The position numbers were made by a program, and so were the translations under genes. DNA of 64,000 bases from Bacilli bacterium (GTDB lineage: Bacteria > Bacillota_I > Bacilli_A > RFN20 > CAG-826): the NCBI GenBank assembly GCA_024408335.1, contig JAKSVB010000006.1, forward strand, positions 40,630-104,629, given 5' to 3'. Below the pieces are notes generated by a model. It was not told where the DNA came from. It worked only from the letters and a program-made list of their open reading frames with translations, and did not search any database. Below, in pieces: positions 1 through 8,165 of this stretch (the stretch's first letter is position 1; the number at the start of each line of letters is the position of its first letter).

Positions 1-2
1 CT

Positions 3-113
3 CGACTCGTGGTGGAACTAAGCGATCAGAAGGACTATTACGTGGTTGTGACCCAATTCAACCCGTCTGCAAGCGTTTCAGATTCCGAAACACTGTCCAT
101 AAGATTCAATTGA
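3..113 (+). CDS. 3' end of an unidentified CDS (partial)
   Basis: An open frame enters from the left edge and ends at TGA 111-113, giving a 36-residue C-terminus rich in Val, Ser and Thr and in alternating hydrophobic residues. That looks like the last strands of a beta-rich extracytoplasmic domain. A strong AAGGAGG follows and leads into the lipoprotein gene at 132, so the two are probably cotranscribed. The function cannot be stated from this fragment. Confidence 0.55.
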   Translation, partial: RLVVELSDQKDYYVVVTQFNPSASVSDSETLSIRFN

Positions 114-131
114 GGAAAAGGAGGATTTGCA

Positions 132-752
132 ATGAAGAAAAACAAGGCAATTATAGCGGCATTGTTACCTTTTATGTTCTCCTGCACAACTGGTCTTGAG
201 CAATATTCACCAGAACAAGTTTTGGATAGCACAAATCCGGAATCTTTAGCGGCCAGCGAAGTGTCTGATGTAGCGTCAGAATCTATGAAGGATTGGGGAT
301 TTAGCGGATCCGCACATGACGATGCCAGCCTCACAAACGGAGAAGATTGCGGCCAAGTAGTTATCAAAACAATTATTCAAGGCGTTTTTACCAATGTTGA
401 GTATGATCTGCCAAGGATACTTGAAGTCACGGTTTCGTATGCTAGGCTCGATGAAGGAGAATACCGTTTTGTGCTTCTTCCAGGTCTTAGCGGAGAAACA
501 AATGCCATAACGATATGCTCAGATTATTTTTCGGAAGATGACAAAAATAGATGTTTTGGCCTGAACAGCGGAGATATTCCTAGCGATTATAAAACATTCA
601 AAACCGCATTTGATCTAGGGATTTTGAAGACCATTGGAACTGATTGTTTTAGGCTGGCCGTTTGCGATGAGCGCGGATTTTGTGGGAACCAAAGGTTCGG
701 TTATCGAATATTTTTTAGTGGAGATGAAAAGATTAAATTGTTCGATTGCTGA
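132..752 (+). CDS. Putative lipoprotein, unknown function
   Basis: The 206-residue protein starts with a lysine-containing n-region, a short hydrophobic stretch and a lipobox-like MFSC ending at Cys18, so it is probably lipidated and anchored outside the membrane. The start is fixed by AAAGGAGG about 8 nt upstream. The mature part is acidic, with alternating hydrophobic strands and about nine further cysteines, several near the C-terminus, which could form disulfides. I recognise no family. It follows another partial secreted-like frame, so the pair may form a small cell-surface operon. Confidence 0.7.
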   Translation: MKKNKAIIAALLPFMFSCTTGLEQYSPEQVLDSTNPESLAASEVSDVASESMKDWGFSGSAHDDASLTNGEDCGQVVIKTIIQGVFTNVEYDLPRILEVTVSYARLDEGEYRFVLLPGLSGETNAITICSDYFSEDDKNRCFGLNSGDIPSDYKTFKTAFDLGILKTIGTDCFRLAVCDERGFCGNQRFGYRIFFSGDEKIKLFDC

Positions 753-780
753 AGACTGACAAATTGAGAATATACGAACA

Positions 781-822
781 AGAAAAAAAGGGGCTGCAAG
801 TTTTTTCCTAGCAACCCCTTTT
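781..822 (-). terminator. Intrinsic terminator of pfkA
   Basis: Read on the minus strand, GGGGTTGC pairs with GCAGCCCC (one G-U pair) around a ~13-nt loop, followed by eight T residues. It lies just after the pfkA stop codon. On the plus strand the wobble becomes a C-A mismatch, so minus-strand use is favoured. Confidence 0.8.
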
Positions 823-825
823 ATC

Positions 826-1791
826 TTATTTAAGAAGGTCGATGTTTCTGACAAGTGAGACGTGTTTATCACGTGGAAGTGATAAGGCCTCATAAATGTC
901 ATAGTCAACGAGTTTGTTAGCGACAAGGCCAATGCATCTTCCGCCTTTTCCTTCGAGGAGGCAGTCAACGGCGTATGTACCCATACGTGCTGCAAGGACT
1001 CTGTCGAATGCACTTGGAGCGCCGCCTCTTTGGACGTGACCAAGGACGTTTGCACGTGTGTCAAATCCTGTTTCAGCTTGAACTCTCTTTGCGAATTCGT
1101 GGATGTCTGGATAAAGCTTTTCGCTAACGATGATGATGGCACGCTTATGTGGGTCGGCCTCTCTCATCTTTCTAAGTGTTTCGAAGATTTCCTCTTCTGG
1201 GATTGGGTGATCTTGGGTAAGAATCATCTCAGCGCCTTCTGCTAAGCCGCAGAAGAGAGCAAGGTCACCGCACTTATTACCCATGACTTCGATGATTGAG
1301 CAGCGGGAGTGGGATTCGGTTGTGTCACGAATCTTGTCGATGCAATCAACGATTGTATTCATAGCGGTATCAAAGCCGATTGTGTAATCGGTTGATGCGA
1401 TATCGTTATCGATGGTGCCAGGAAGACCGATGCAGTTGATGCCCATTTCTGTGAGCTTTTTAGCGCCCATATATGAGCCATCGCCACCGATGACGACGAG
1501 TGCTTCGATTCCTCTTTTCTTAAGAATCTCGACAGCTTTTTGTCTTACTTCGACTTCTTTGAATTCTGGAAGACGAGCGGTTCTAAGGATGGTTCCGCCG
1601 CGATTGACGATGTCACTGACTGATGAACGGTCCATTGGGTGGATGTCATCATTAACAAGGCCACGGTATCCATCGTTGATGCCGTAGACTTCAAGGCCAC
1701 ATGCGAGAGCGCTTCTGACGACCGCTCTAATGGCACAGTTCATTCCTGGGGCATCGCCACCAGATGTAAGTATTCCGATTTTCTTGATCAT
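826..1791 (-). CDS. pfkA: ATP-dependent 6-phosphofructokinase
   Basis: The enzyme phosphorylates fructose 6-phosphate to fructose 1,6-bisphosphate, the committed step of glycolysis. The 321-residue length is that of bacterial PfkA. Visible motifs are the N-terminal ILTSGGDAPGMN nucleotide loop, GGDGS, the catalytic PGTIDNDI segment followed by GFDTA, EVMG, and GHVQRGG near the C-terminus. The frame extends 25 codons upstream, but the ATG at 1791 begins the family-typical MIKKIGILTSGG and has a GAGG 9 nt upstream. The gene stands alone with its own terminator, so it is probably monocistronic. Confidence 0.97.
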   Translation of the reverse strand: MIKKIGILTSGGDAPGMNCAIRAVVRSALACGLEVYGINDGYRGLVNDDIHPMDRSSVSDIVNRGGTILRTARLPEFKEVEVRQKAVEILKKRGIEALVVIGGDGSYMGAKKLTEMGINCIGLPGTIDNDIASTDYTIGFDTAMNTIVDCIDKIRDTTESHSRCSIIEVMGNKCGDLALFCGLAEGAEMILTQDHPIPEEEIFETLRKMREADPHKRAIIIVSEKLYPDIHEFAKRVQAETGFDTRANVLGHVQRGGAPSAFDRVLAARMGTYAVDCLLEGKGGRCIGLVANKLVDYDIYEALSLPRDKHVSLVRNIDLLK

Positions 1792-1808
1792 AGTCTCAAA
1801 CCTCAAAT

Positions 1809-1836
1809 CACAAGAATTATATGACATTAAAGTCAT
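1809..1836 (-). promoter_or_regulatory. Probable pfkA promoter with palindromic operator
   Basis: On the minus strand a TATAAT (plus 1816-1821) lies 25 nt upstream of the pfkA ATG. Directly upstream is the palindrome ATGACATTAAAGTCAT (1821-1836), overlapping the spacer, where a repressor could act. The -35 hexamer is poor. The regulator is unknown. Confidence 0.4.
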
Positions 1837-1883
1837 AATAAGTATCATTTTCGAAATAAACTGCACCCAAGTTGGAGTAAATT

Positions 1884-1982
1884 TGTTGATAAAATTGTGG
1901 AAAACTTAATTATGACCTTTAAATTTCGAAAAAATTGTTCGAGAAAATGTGGATAAATCCCAATTGACTCAATTGTGGATAA
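1884..1982. promoter_or_regulatory. DnaA-box cluster upstream of dnaB
   Basis: Two perfect DnaA boxes (TGTGGATAA, reverse of TTATCCACA) lie at 1948-1956 and 1974-1982. One-mismatch boxes lie at 1884-1892 (TGTTGATAA) and 1896-1904 (TGTGGAAAA). All four have the same orientation and sit in the AT-rich gap between pfkA and dnaB. Because the next genes encode helicase-loading factors, DnaA control of their expression is the likeliest role. A secondary initiator-binding cluster is also possible. Confidence 0.6.
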
Positions 1983-2011
1983 CTGCCAAAAAGAGCCTTG
2001 GGGCGTAGAAA

Positions 2012-2037
2012 CTAACCTATCTTTAAAAGATAGTTAG
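2012..2037. promoter_or_regulatory. Inverted repeat before dnaB start
   Basis: CTAACCTATCTTT and AAAAGATAGTTAG are near-perfect inverted arms with one bulge, ending 10 nt before the dnaB start. There is no Shine-Dalgarno sequence between it and the start codon. It could be an operator or an RNA hairpin limiting translation. Confidence 0.4.
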
Positions 2038-2046
2038 TGATAGTAT

Positions 2047-3300
2047 ATGCCCACTATGAAAGTGACCCTCTCTCCAAGCGATATCTTTGAAATACGTAAT
2101 CTTAGCCTAATTTCATCGAAAGACTATGAATACGTCCTTGATCTATATGCCCCAATCGTCGGCATCAAAAAGGTCTCCGTCTATTTCGCAATGCTTGGAG
2201 AAAGCAAAAACCAAAAGAAGCCTCTTACATCATTCCTTTCGAAATACCATCTTTCGGCAGGAGAATTCGAAGGCTCCCTCTCATATCTTGAAGCGGTGGG
2301 GCTAATTTCCTCTTATCAAAGAGGAAGGGAATTCATATTCACCCTCCATTCACCAAGAACTCCAGCCCAATTCTTTGGTAACGAGCTTCTTTATGGCACC
2401 CTCAAAGGGTATTTAAGAGACGAAGAAATAAAAGCGATATCGGATAAATACCAAGTTGGCCCTTCACCAGAAGAAGGATTCGAGAATGTCAGCGAGAAAT
2501 TCACTGAGATCTTCGAACTCCATTTCGATGGGCAAGATATCGTCAACGGTCCTGCTACCGGAGATAGAAGCCTTGGAACCATCCATCTTGGATTCGATCA
2601 AAACAAATTCGCTAAAGCCATCCATGACGTGAATCCTAATTTCATCCTTTCGACCCTCACAAAAGAGGAAGTCACAAGAGTTGGAAGACTCTCGGCCCTC
2701 TATTCGTATGAGGAAAGCTCGATGGCGTCATTCGTCCTCGACGCTTATAGAATCAAGAACCCTATCGGAAGCCGCATCGACTTTGAGAAGCTTGGTAATA
2801 TCTGCAAAGAGAACGCCTCATATGAATACCTTAAGAAAGAGCCTCTTGCTCCAACCGACAGCGAACTTCATGGCGATACCCCAACCGCAAGAGTCATTAG
2901 AAGCATGGACCGCATGACTTCACTTGAGTTCTTAGTAAAACTCCAAAGAGGCAACAAGCCTGCTCCAAGCGATGTCAAACTCATTGAGACGCTTATCACT
3001 GAAATAGGTCTTCCTCAGAATGTCGTAAACGCACTCATATTCCATGTTCTTGCCGTTCAAGATAACGCTCTTTCTTCAGCTTATGTTACTAAGCTTGGCG
3101 CGTCTTTGGTTAGGGCAGGCGTCACGAGCGCTCTTGATGCCATGAATTACCTTAATGGACATGGCAAAGGCAAAAAGAAGAAGGCATACGCAAAACCTAC
3201 AGTTGAAAAAACGAAACCAGAAAGCAAACCAGTTAAGGAAACTGAAGAAGATATAAGCGATGAGGAATTCGAGTCGCTATTCAAGGAAGGAGGCATATAA
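2047..3300 (+). CDS. dnaB: Replication initiation and membrane attachment protein DnaB (DnaD/DnaB family)
   Basis: In Firmicutes this protein works with DnaD and DnaI to load the replicative helicase DnaC at oriC and at restart sites. The 417-residue protein has the N-terminal winged-helix region (phrases such as YEYVLDLYAPIVG) and a DnaB/DnaD C-terminal helical domain ending in a basic then acidic tail with EEFESLFKEGG. It is somewhat shorter than the Bacillus protein. Its position directly before dnaI and beside mutM/coaE and polA matches the conserved Firmicute order. Either the ATG at 2047 or that at 2056 could be the start; neither has a clear ribosome site. Confidence 0.88.
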   Translation: MPTMKVTLSPSDIFEIRNLSLISSKDYEYVLDLYAPIVGIKKVSVYFAMLGESKNQKKPLTSFLSKYHLSAGEFEGSLSYLEAVGLISSYQRGREFIFTLHSPRTPAQFFGNELLYGTLKGYLRDEEIKAISDKYQVGPSPEEGFENVSEKFTEIFELHFDGQDIVNGPATGDRSLGTIHLGFDQNKFAKAIHDVNPNFILSTLTKEEVTRVGRLSALYSYEESSMASFVLDAYRIKNPIGSRIDFEKLGNICKENASYEYLKKEPLAPTDSELHGDTPTARVIRSMDRMTSLEFLVKLQRGNKPAPSDVKLIETLITEIGLPQNVVNALIFHVLAVQDNALSSAYVTKLGASLVRAGVTSALDAMNYLNGHGKGKKKKAYAKPTVEKTKPESKPVKETEEDISDEEFESLFKEGGI

Positions 3301-3302
3301 AA

Positions 3303-4187
3303 ATGGAAATGTATCTTAAAGATAGAGAAGAAGTTCAAAATGCCTCAAAGAAACCAAACCCAATCCTTGATGAGGTCCTTGGCGATTCCCGTTTGATGGC
3401 GATACTTAATGGCTTAGGCGCCGACAAAAAAGAAATCGAAGATCATCTTTCCCTCCTTGCCACATATCTTGATCAAAGAGATGCGGAAGAAGATCCAAAG
3501 CTTCCTGCTCCATATCCAGGACTTAAGATGACTTTGGGTTTAGATAGCTCAGGTCACTTATGCGCTTACTTTGGCCCTAACGATGAGAATAAGAGAAAAC
3601 TCCTAATCGAAGCTAACTACCTTTATAGGGATTTCCCTGATGAATGGGTTAAGCTCACTCCTAAAGCTTTAAAAGGCGAAAGATATAAAGCGATAAGAAA
3701 CGAAATCGGAAAAACCATGAAAAAAGGTAAACCATGGGTCTTTGTTCGTGGCGAATCCGGTTCAGGAAAATCACAATATCTTGCGGCCATATCTAACTAT
3801 TTCGCAGAAAATGGAGCGACTGTCTGCTTCATGAACGCTAACCAAAGATTCGATGAGCTTAAGACTCTTGCTCTAAAAAACCGCGACAAGTTCTTGTCGA
3901 ATATGGAGGCTCTCAAAGCCTGCAAAGTCATGGTCATCGACGACTTTGGAAACGAATACAAATCTGAATATGTCCGCGACCAAATCCTCATGCCGATCTT
4001 AAGCGAGAGAAGTAGAGCAGGACTTAAAACATATTTCACAAGCCAGTATTCGATTGACGAAATCAAAACGCTTTACTCGCTTCATGGCTCAACCCTAGAA
4101 GGAAGCAAAGTCTCGAAAATCATCGAGAGAAATATCGAAAAAGAAGTGAATCTAGAACCTGGAATGGAATCATTCTCTAGAAGATAG
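3303..4187 (+). CDS. dnaI: Primosomal helicase loader DnaI
   Basis: This AAA+ ATPase loads the replicative helicase onto DNA together with DnaB/DnaD. The 294-residue protein shows Walker A GESGSGKS (about residues 150-157), Walker B VMVIDDFG, and a sensor/arginine-finger region near ILSERSRAGLKTYFTSQ, which is typical of DnaI/DnaC loaders. AAGGAGG lies about 10 nt before the ATG at 3303, inside the end of dnaB, so the two genes are coupled. The 3' end overlaps the convergent mutM-coaE gene by 11 bp with no terminator between them. Confidence 0.93.
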   Translation: MEMYLKDREEVQNASKKPNPILDEVLGDSRLMAILNGLGADKKEIEDHLSLLATYLDQRDAEEDPKLPAPYPGLKMTLGLDSSGHLCAYFGPNDENKRKLLIEANYLYRDFPDEWVKLTPKALKGERYKAIRNEIGKTMKKGKPWVFVRGESGSGKSQYLAAISNYFAENGATVCFMNANQRFDELKTLALKNRDKFLSNMEALKACKVMVIDDFGNEYKSEYVRDQILMPILSERSRAGLKTYFTSQYSIDEIKTLYSLHGSTLEGSKVSKIIERNIEKEVNLEPGMESFSRR

Positions 4188-5556
4188 AATCAAGCTTCGA
4201 ATACATATCTTCAAGTGGCCCGTCTCCGTTAAGGATTAGACCGGCCGCTTTTTTTGCTTTTGCTTTAGGGAAAGACTTATTGAGCTCGATGAACTTATTC
4301 ACATCGACGCCTCTTTCTTTGAGTCTTTCATAACGTACTTCATCGCTAGTGTCCCTATAGATGATTAGGTCACACATCTCTTCTAATGGGGAGCCTATAA
4401 GAAGAGGAACATCCAAAAGAATCTTTTCGTGATGGCCATTAACAATAACGTCATTGATATATGAGAACACTAAAGGATGGATGAAGTCTTCGAGTTTCTT
4501 TTTCTTATTTGGATCGCTAGAAACAACACCAAGAAGCTTCTTTTTGTCTAATTTGTTATTGCTTGTCACATCGCCAAACATCTTAGAAAGCTCTTTGACG
4601 ATTTCTTTTTTCTCGTATAGTTCATGCACGATTTTGTCCGCGTCACACGTAAAGAAACCTTTCTTTGAAAGGTAACGAGCAACTGCGCTTTTACCTGACC
4701 CTATAGGGCCAGTGACTCCAACGATTAGAGGATGGCCTTCTTCTTTCTGACAGATAGGGCAATAAGTCGTCCCTCTTCCTCCGATGAAGATCTTTCTCAT
4801 TGGAAAATCACATCTAGCGCAAGGTTTATTCGCGTGGCCATAAGCAAGAAGCTCATTTTGCATCCTGCCATCCATCCCTTCTTTTGGGTGATAGCTTCTA
4901 ATCGTGCTTCCTCCTGCTTCGATAGCCTCTTCGAGGATTCTTCTTGATTCGATGAGAATCTTTTCTGATTCAAGGAGGGTTATTTCCGATGCAGGCTTCT
5001 TAGGGTTAATCTTTGTTGCGAAAAGCACCTCGTCATCGTAGATGTTGCCTAGCCCTGCAATGAGGCTTTGATCTAGAAGGGCTTCTTTGATCGGGCCATT
5101 TTTCTTTTGTAGCCCTTCAAAAAGCTCCTTAGGCGTTAATCCCCAAGGCTCTTTTCCAAGTTTTGAAAGAGGAGGGGTAACCAAATAATCCGATTCGTTT
5201 TTGAGTTCGATAACGCCGAACTTTCTAACGTCGTTGTATCTAAGTGATGTGCCATCAGTGAAGTGATAGATGATGATGTCATGCTTATCTGGCTTTATCT
5301 CGCTTCTAGACTCAAAGTATTTCCCTTCCATTCGAAGATGGGAAATGATGACCTTTTCATCAGTTAAATGGAAGACGATGAATTTGCCTTTTCTCGAGCA
5401 AGGCAAAAAGGTCTTTCCGATTAATGAAGACTTAAATTCATCGATAGGGGTAAGGATATTCTTTTCTCTAATGACGGTGATATCTTTGATGGTCTTATTA
5501 GGAACGAATCCATTAAGGATCCTAACGACCGTTTCGACTTCTGGAAGCTCTGGCAT
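4177..5556 (-). CDS. mutM-coaE: Fused formamidopyrimidine-DNA glycosylase / dephospho-CoA kinase
   Basis: Residues 1 to about 272 are MutM/Fpg, which removes oxidised purines such as 8-oxoguanine. They carry the catalytic N-terminal Pro-Glu (MPELPEVE), the helix-two-turn-helix region and the C-terminal zinc finger CARC...CPIC. The frame continues without a stop into dephospho-CoA kinase (CoaE), the last step of CoA synthesis, with P-loop GPIGSGKS about ten residues past the zinc finger and the typical DADKIVHELY. In Bacillus these are adjacent separate genes, so this is a fusion of neighbours. The ATG at 5556 gives the required Pro2; it starts one base after the polA stop, so the genes are translationally coupled. 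Confidence 0.92.
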   Translation of the reverse strand: MPELPEVETVVRILNGFVPNKTIKDITVIREKNILTPIDEFKSSLIGKTFLPCSRKGKFIVFHLTDEKVIISHLRMEGKYFESRSEIKPDKHDIIIYHFTDGTSLRYNDVRKFGVIELKNESDYLVTPPLSKLGKEPWGLTPKELFEGLQKKNGPIKEALLDQSLIAGLGNIYDDEVLFATKINPKKPASEITLLESEKILIESRRILEEAIEAGGSTIRSYHPKEGMDGRMQNELLAYGHANKPCARCDFPMRKIFIGGRGTTYCPICQKEEGHPLIVGVTGPIGSGKSAVARYLSKKGFFTCDADKIVHELYEKKEIVKELSKMFGDVTSNNKLDKKKLLGVVSSDPNKKKKLEDFIHPLVFSYINDVIVNGHHEKILLDVPLLIGSPLEEMCDLIIYRDTSDEVRYERLKERGVDVNKFIELNKSFPKAKAKKAAGLILNGDGPLEDMYSKLDSIF

Positions 5557-5557
5557 A

Positions 5558-8161
5558 TTATTTAGCGTCGAACCAAGTACGGCCGATTCCTTTCTCAACG
5601 ACGAGTTTGACAGGGAGCTTTACACAGCTTGTCATGATTTCTCTAATTTCTTTTTCGATCACTTCGACTTCTGATGAAGGGACTGCAAAGACGAGTTCGT
5701 CATGGATTTGAAGAACCATCTTGGTCTTGTATCCTTTCTCTTTGAGGTGATTTGCGATTTTGATCATCGCGATCTTGATTAAATCGGCAGCGGTTCCTTG
5801 AACTGGAGCGTTAAGCGCTGCACGTTTAGCGGCTTCTCTAACCATGTAGGAAGGGTTATTGATATCTCTAAGATATCTCTTTCTTCCAAACATTGTGGTG
5901 ACAAAACCGTTGGTGGTACATGTATCGATAATGGAATTGAGGTAATTTCTGATTTCTGGGTAAGCAAGATAGAAGGAACGGATGATCTGCTCCGCTTCTT
6001 TGTTGGAGCAGCCAATTTGCTGCGCAAGACCAAAAGAAGTGGTGCCGTAGATGATTGCGAAGTTAACAGCCTTCGCTCTTCTTCTCATTAAAGAGGTAAC
6101 ATCTTCTGTTCCAAATATTCTCTTTGCGGTTTCGGTATGGATATCCCTATCTCCCTTAAAGACGTCTATATATGTTTCGCATCCTGAAAGAGCGGCAAGG
6201 ATTCTAAGCTCGATTTGTCCATAGTCAAATGACATAAGCGATACATCAGGATCATCGTAATAGAAGGCTTTCTTGACTAAGCGGCCTTCTTCGTCTTTAG
6301 CGCTGATATTTTGAAGGTTAGGGGAAGAGGAAGATAAACGTCCTGTGGTGGTTTGGGCTTGGTTGAAGTAGGTGTGGATCTTGCCGTCCCCTTCAACATG
6401 AGGCACCAAGCCATCGATATAGGTGGACATGAGCTTTGCGTATTTGCGGTATTCCAAAAGCTTCTCGATGATTGGGTGCTCACCTAATAAGTCATTAAGG
6501 ACTTCAACTGCGGTGGAGCCTTTTTTCTTGTCTGGAAGGCCAAGTTTCTCAAAGAGAATCACGCCGACTTGTTTTGGGGATGAAGGATTGAATTCCTCTC
6601 CTGCTAAGCGCATGACTTCTTCTTTTGCCTCGTCGCGTTTTCTTGCGAATTCCTTTCCGATTTCTTGAAGGTCATCTTTCTTTAATGGGAACCCTTCAAG
6701 CTCCATCTCGCTTAAAACGAAAGCAAGAGGAAGTTCGATGTTGTGATATAAGTCAAGGGCCCCAACTTCGGTAAGACCATTGAGGATTTTGGACTTAAGC
6801 CCTAAAGCGTGATAGGCCATTTGGCATGTAAGGTTTGGTGAATGAGGATCAAGAAGAGTTGGGTTATCTTTTGATTTATCGAGATTGATGCCAAATGCGG
6901 CATAGACCAAATCTGGGTTTGAGCTTGTGGTGCTATCTAGGAGGTATGCCGCTAAAAGGAGATCGTTAACGATGCCATTAATCTCAATGCCATGGTGTTT
7001 AAGAACGTATGTTGTCGCTTTTGCGTCATAGACATGTTTCTTGACGCCAGGATTCTTAAGTATTTCTTGAAGTTCCTTATTGTTAATAAGGGTCTCAAAA
7101 GTGAAATAGTAGACCTTCTCTTTTGTGGCGATGGCTAAGCCGCTTTCCTCCGCGTCAGCGGTGTGATAAGAAGAGAAATCGATATCCAAAGATAAACCAA
7201 TCTCATCTCCGAAATCGATGCCGTTAATGTCATTACGCTCTTCGAATTCGATTTCTTTCTTCTCTTCTTCGCCTTTCTTTTTGGAGACTGGAAGTCTTGT
7301 AGGGAATTGTCTTAGCTCATAGGTTCTAGCAAAGTCGTTCACTTCTTTCCAGTCATAGCCCTTATAGACGAGGTCGTTTAAAGAGAAAGGAAGAGCGACA
7401 TCGGTCTTCATTGTGGCAAGCTCATAGCAGATTCTTCCTTGCTCCGCTCCCGCTAAGATCTTCTCTCCGATCTTGCCTTTCATAGTAGGGGCTGCTTCGA
7501 TGATCTTATCGAATGAGCCATATTCTTGAATGAGTTTAACAGCAGTGACCTCACCCACCCCAGGAATGCCAGGAAGGTTATCGGATGCATCGCCTCTAAG
7601 ACCTTTGTAGTCGATGATTTGAAGAGGAGAGAAACCAAACTTCTCCTTCATATTGGCCTCAGTGACGAGGTCCATATCGCTAAGACCTCTCTTTAAAAGA
7701 GAGACGCTGATATTTTTGTCGATGAGTTGGAGGTAATCTTTGTCGCTAGTGTAGACTGTGACTTTCATGCCTTCTTTGCTAGCGAGTTTAGCGACGGTTC
7801 CGCAGATATCGTCTGCTTCGATGCCATGCTCTTCATAGCAAACGATGTTTAGGGCCTTACAGAGTTCTCTAGAGATTGGGAACTGCTTAATAAGCTCTGG
7901 AGGACATGGTTTGCGGTTAGCTTTGTAGGCTTCGAATTCTTGCTTTCTGAAGGTGTTGCCATCCTTATCGAAGCCGATAAAGATAAGGTCTCCTTCGTTA
8001 AGCGAAGAAAGAAGCTTCGCAAGCATATTCGAAAAAGCGAATATGGCATTGGTTGGGATGCCGCTTTTGGTGGACATTATGGCGCTTGGGTCACCATATG
8101 CCGTTGCGTAATAGGCTCTAAAGAGGAGCGAGTTGCCATCGATTACAAGGACGTTTGCCAT
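5558..8161 (-). CDS. polA: DNA polymerase I
   Basis: The 867-residue polymerase performs gap filling and primer removal. The N-terminus is a 5'-3' exonuclease (LVIDGNSLLFRAYYA start, EADDICGT, GDASDNLPGIPGVGE). The polymerase domain has motif A with DYGQIELR (Ser to Gly compared with the common DYSQIELR), motif B RRRAKAVNFAIIYG and motif C HDELV. The central 3'-5' exonuclease-like domain reads LDIDFSSY where active enzymes have an Asp-x-Glu, so proofreading is probably lost, as in many Firmicute PolA proteins. It lies 4 nt after dnaE and directly before mutM-coaE in one operon. Confidence 0.96.
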   Translation of the reverse strand: MANVLVIDGNSLLFRAYYATAYGDPSAIMSTKSGIPTNAIFAFSNMLAKLLSSLNEGDLIFIGFDKDGNTFRKQEFEAYKANRKPCPPELIKQFPISRELCKALNIVCYEEHGIEADDICGTVAKLASKEGMKVTVYTSDKDYLQLIDKNISVSLLKRGLSDMDLVTEANMKEKFGFSPLQIIDYKGLRGDASDNLPGIPGVGEVTAVKLIQEYGSFDKIIEAAPTMKGKIGEKILAGAEQGRICYELATMKTDVALPFSLNDLVYKGYDWKEVNDFARTYELRQFPTRLPVSKKKGEEEKKEIEFEERNDINGIDFGDEIGLSLDIDFSSYHTADAEESGLAIATKEKVYYFTFETLINNKELQEILKNPGVKKHVYDAKATTYVLKHHGIEINGIVNDLLLAAYLLDSTTSSNPDLVYAAFGINLDKSKDNPTLLDPHSPNLTCQMAYHALGLKSKILNGLTEVGALDLYHNIELPLAFVLSEMELEGFPLKKDDLQEIGKEFARKRDEAKEEVMRLAGEEFNPSSPKQVGVILFEKLGLPDKKKGSTAVEVLNDLLGEHPIIEKLLEYRKYAKLMSTYIDGLVPHVEGDGKIHTYFNQAQTTTGRLSSSSPNLQNISAKDEEGRLVKKAFYYDDPDVSLMSFDYGQIELRILAALSGCETYIDVFKGDRDIHTETAKRIFGTEDVTSLMRRRAKAVNFAIIYGTTSFGLAQQIGCSNKEAEQIIRSFYLAYPEIRNYLNSIIDTCTTNGFVTTMFGRKRYLRDINNPSYMVREAAKRAALNAPVQGTAADLIKIAMIKIANHLKEKGYKTKMVLQIHDELVFAVPSSEVEVIEKEIREIMTSCVKLPVKLVVEKGIGRTWFDAK

Positions 8162-8165
8162 AATG

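Noticed and set aside
1867..2046. DnaA boxes as the chromosomal origin
   Set aside because: Only two perfect boxes, no dnaA or dnaN nearby, no clear AT-rich unwinding element with ordered boxes; regulatory use is more likely.
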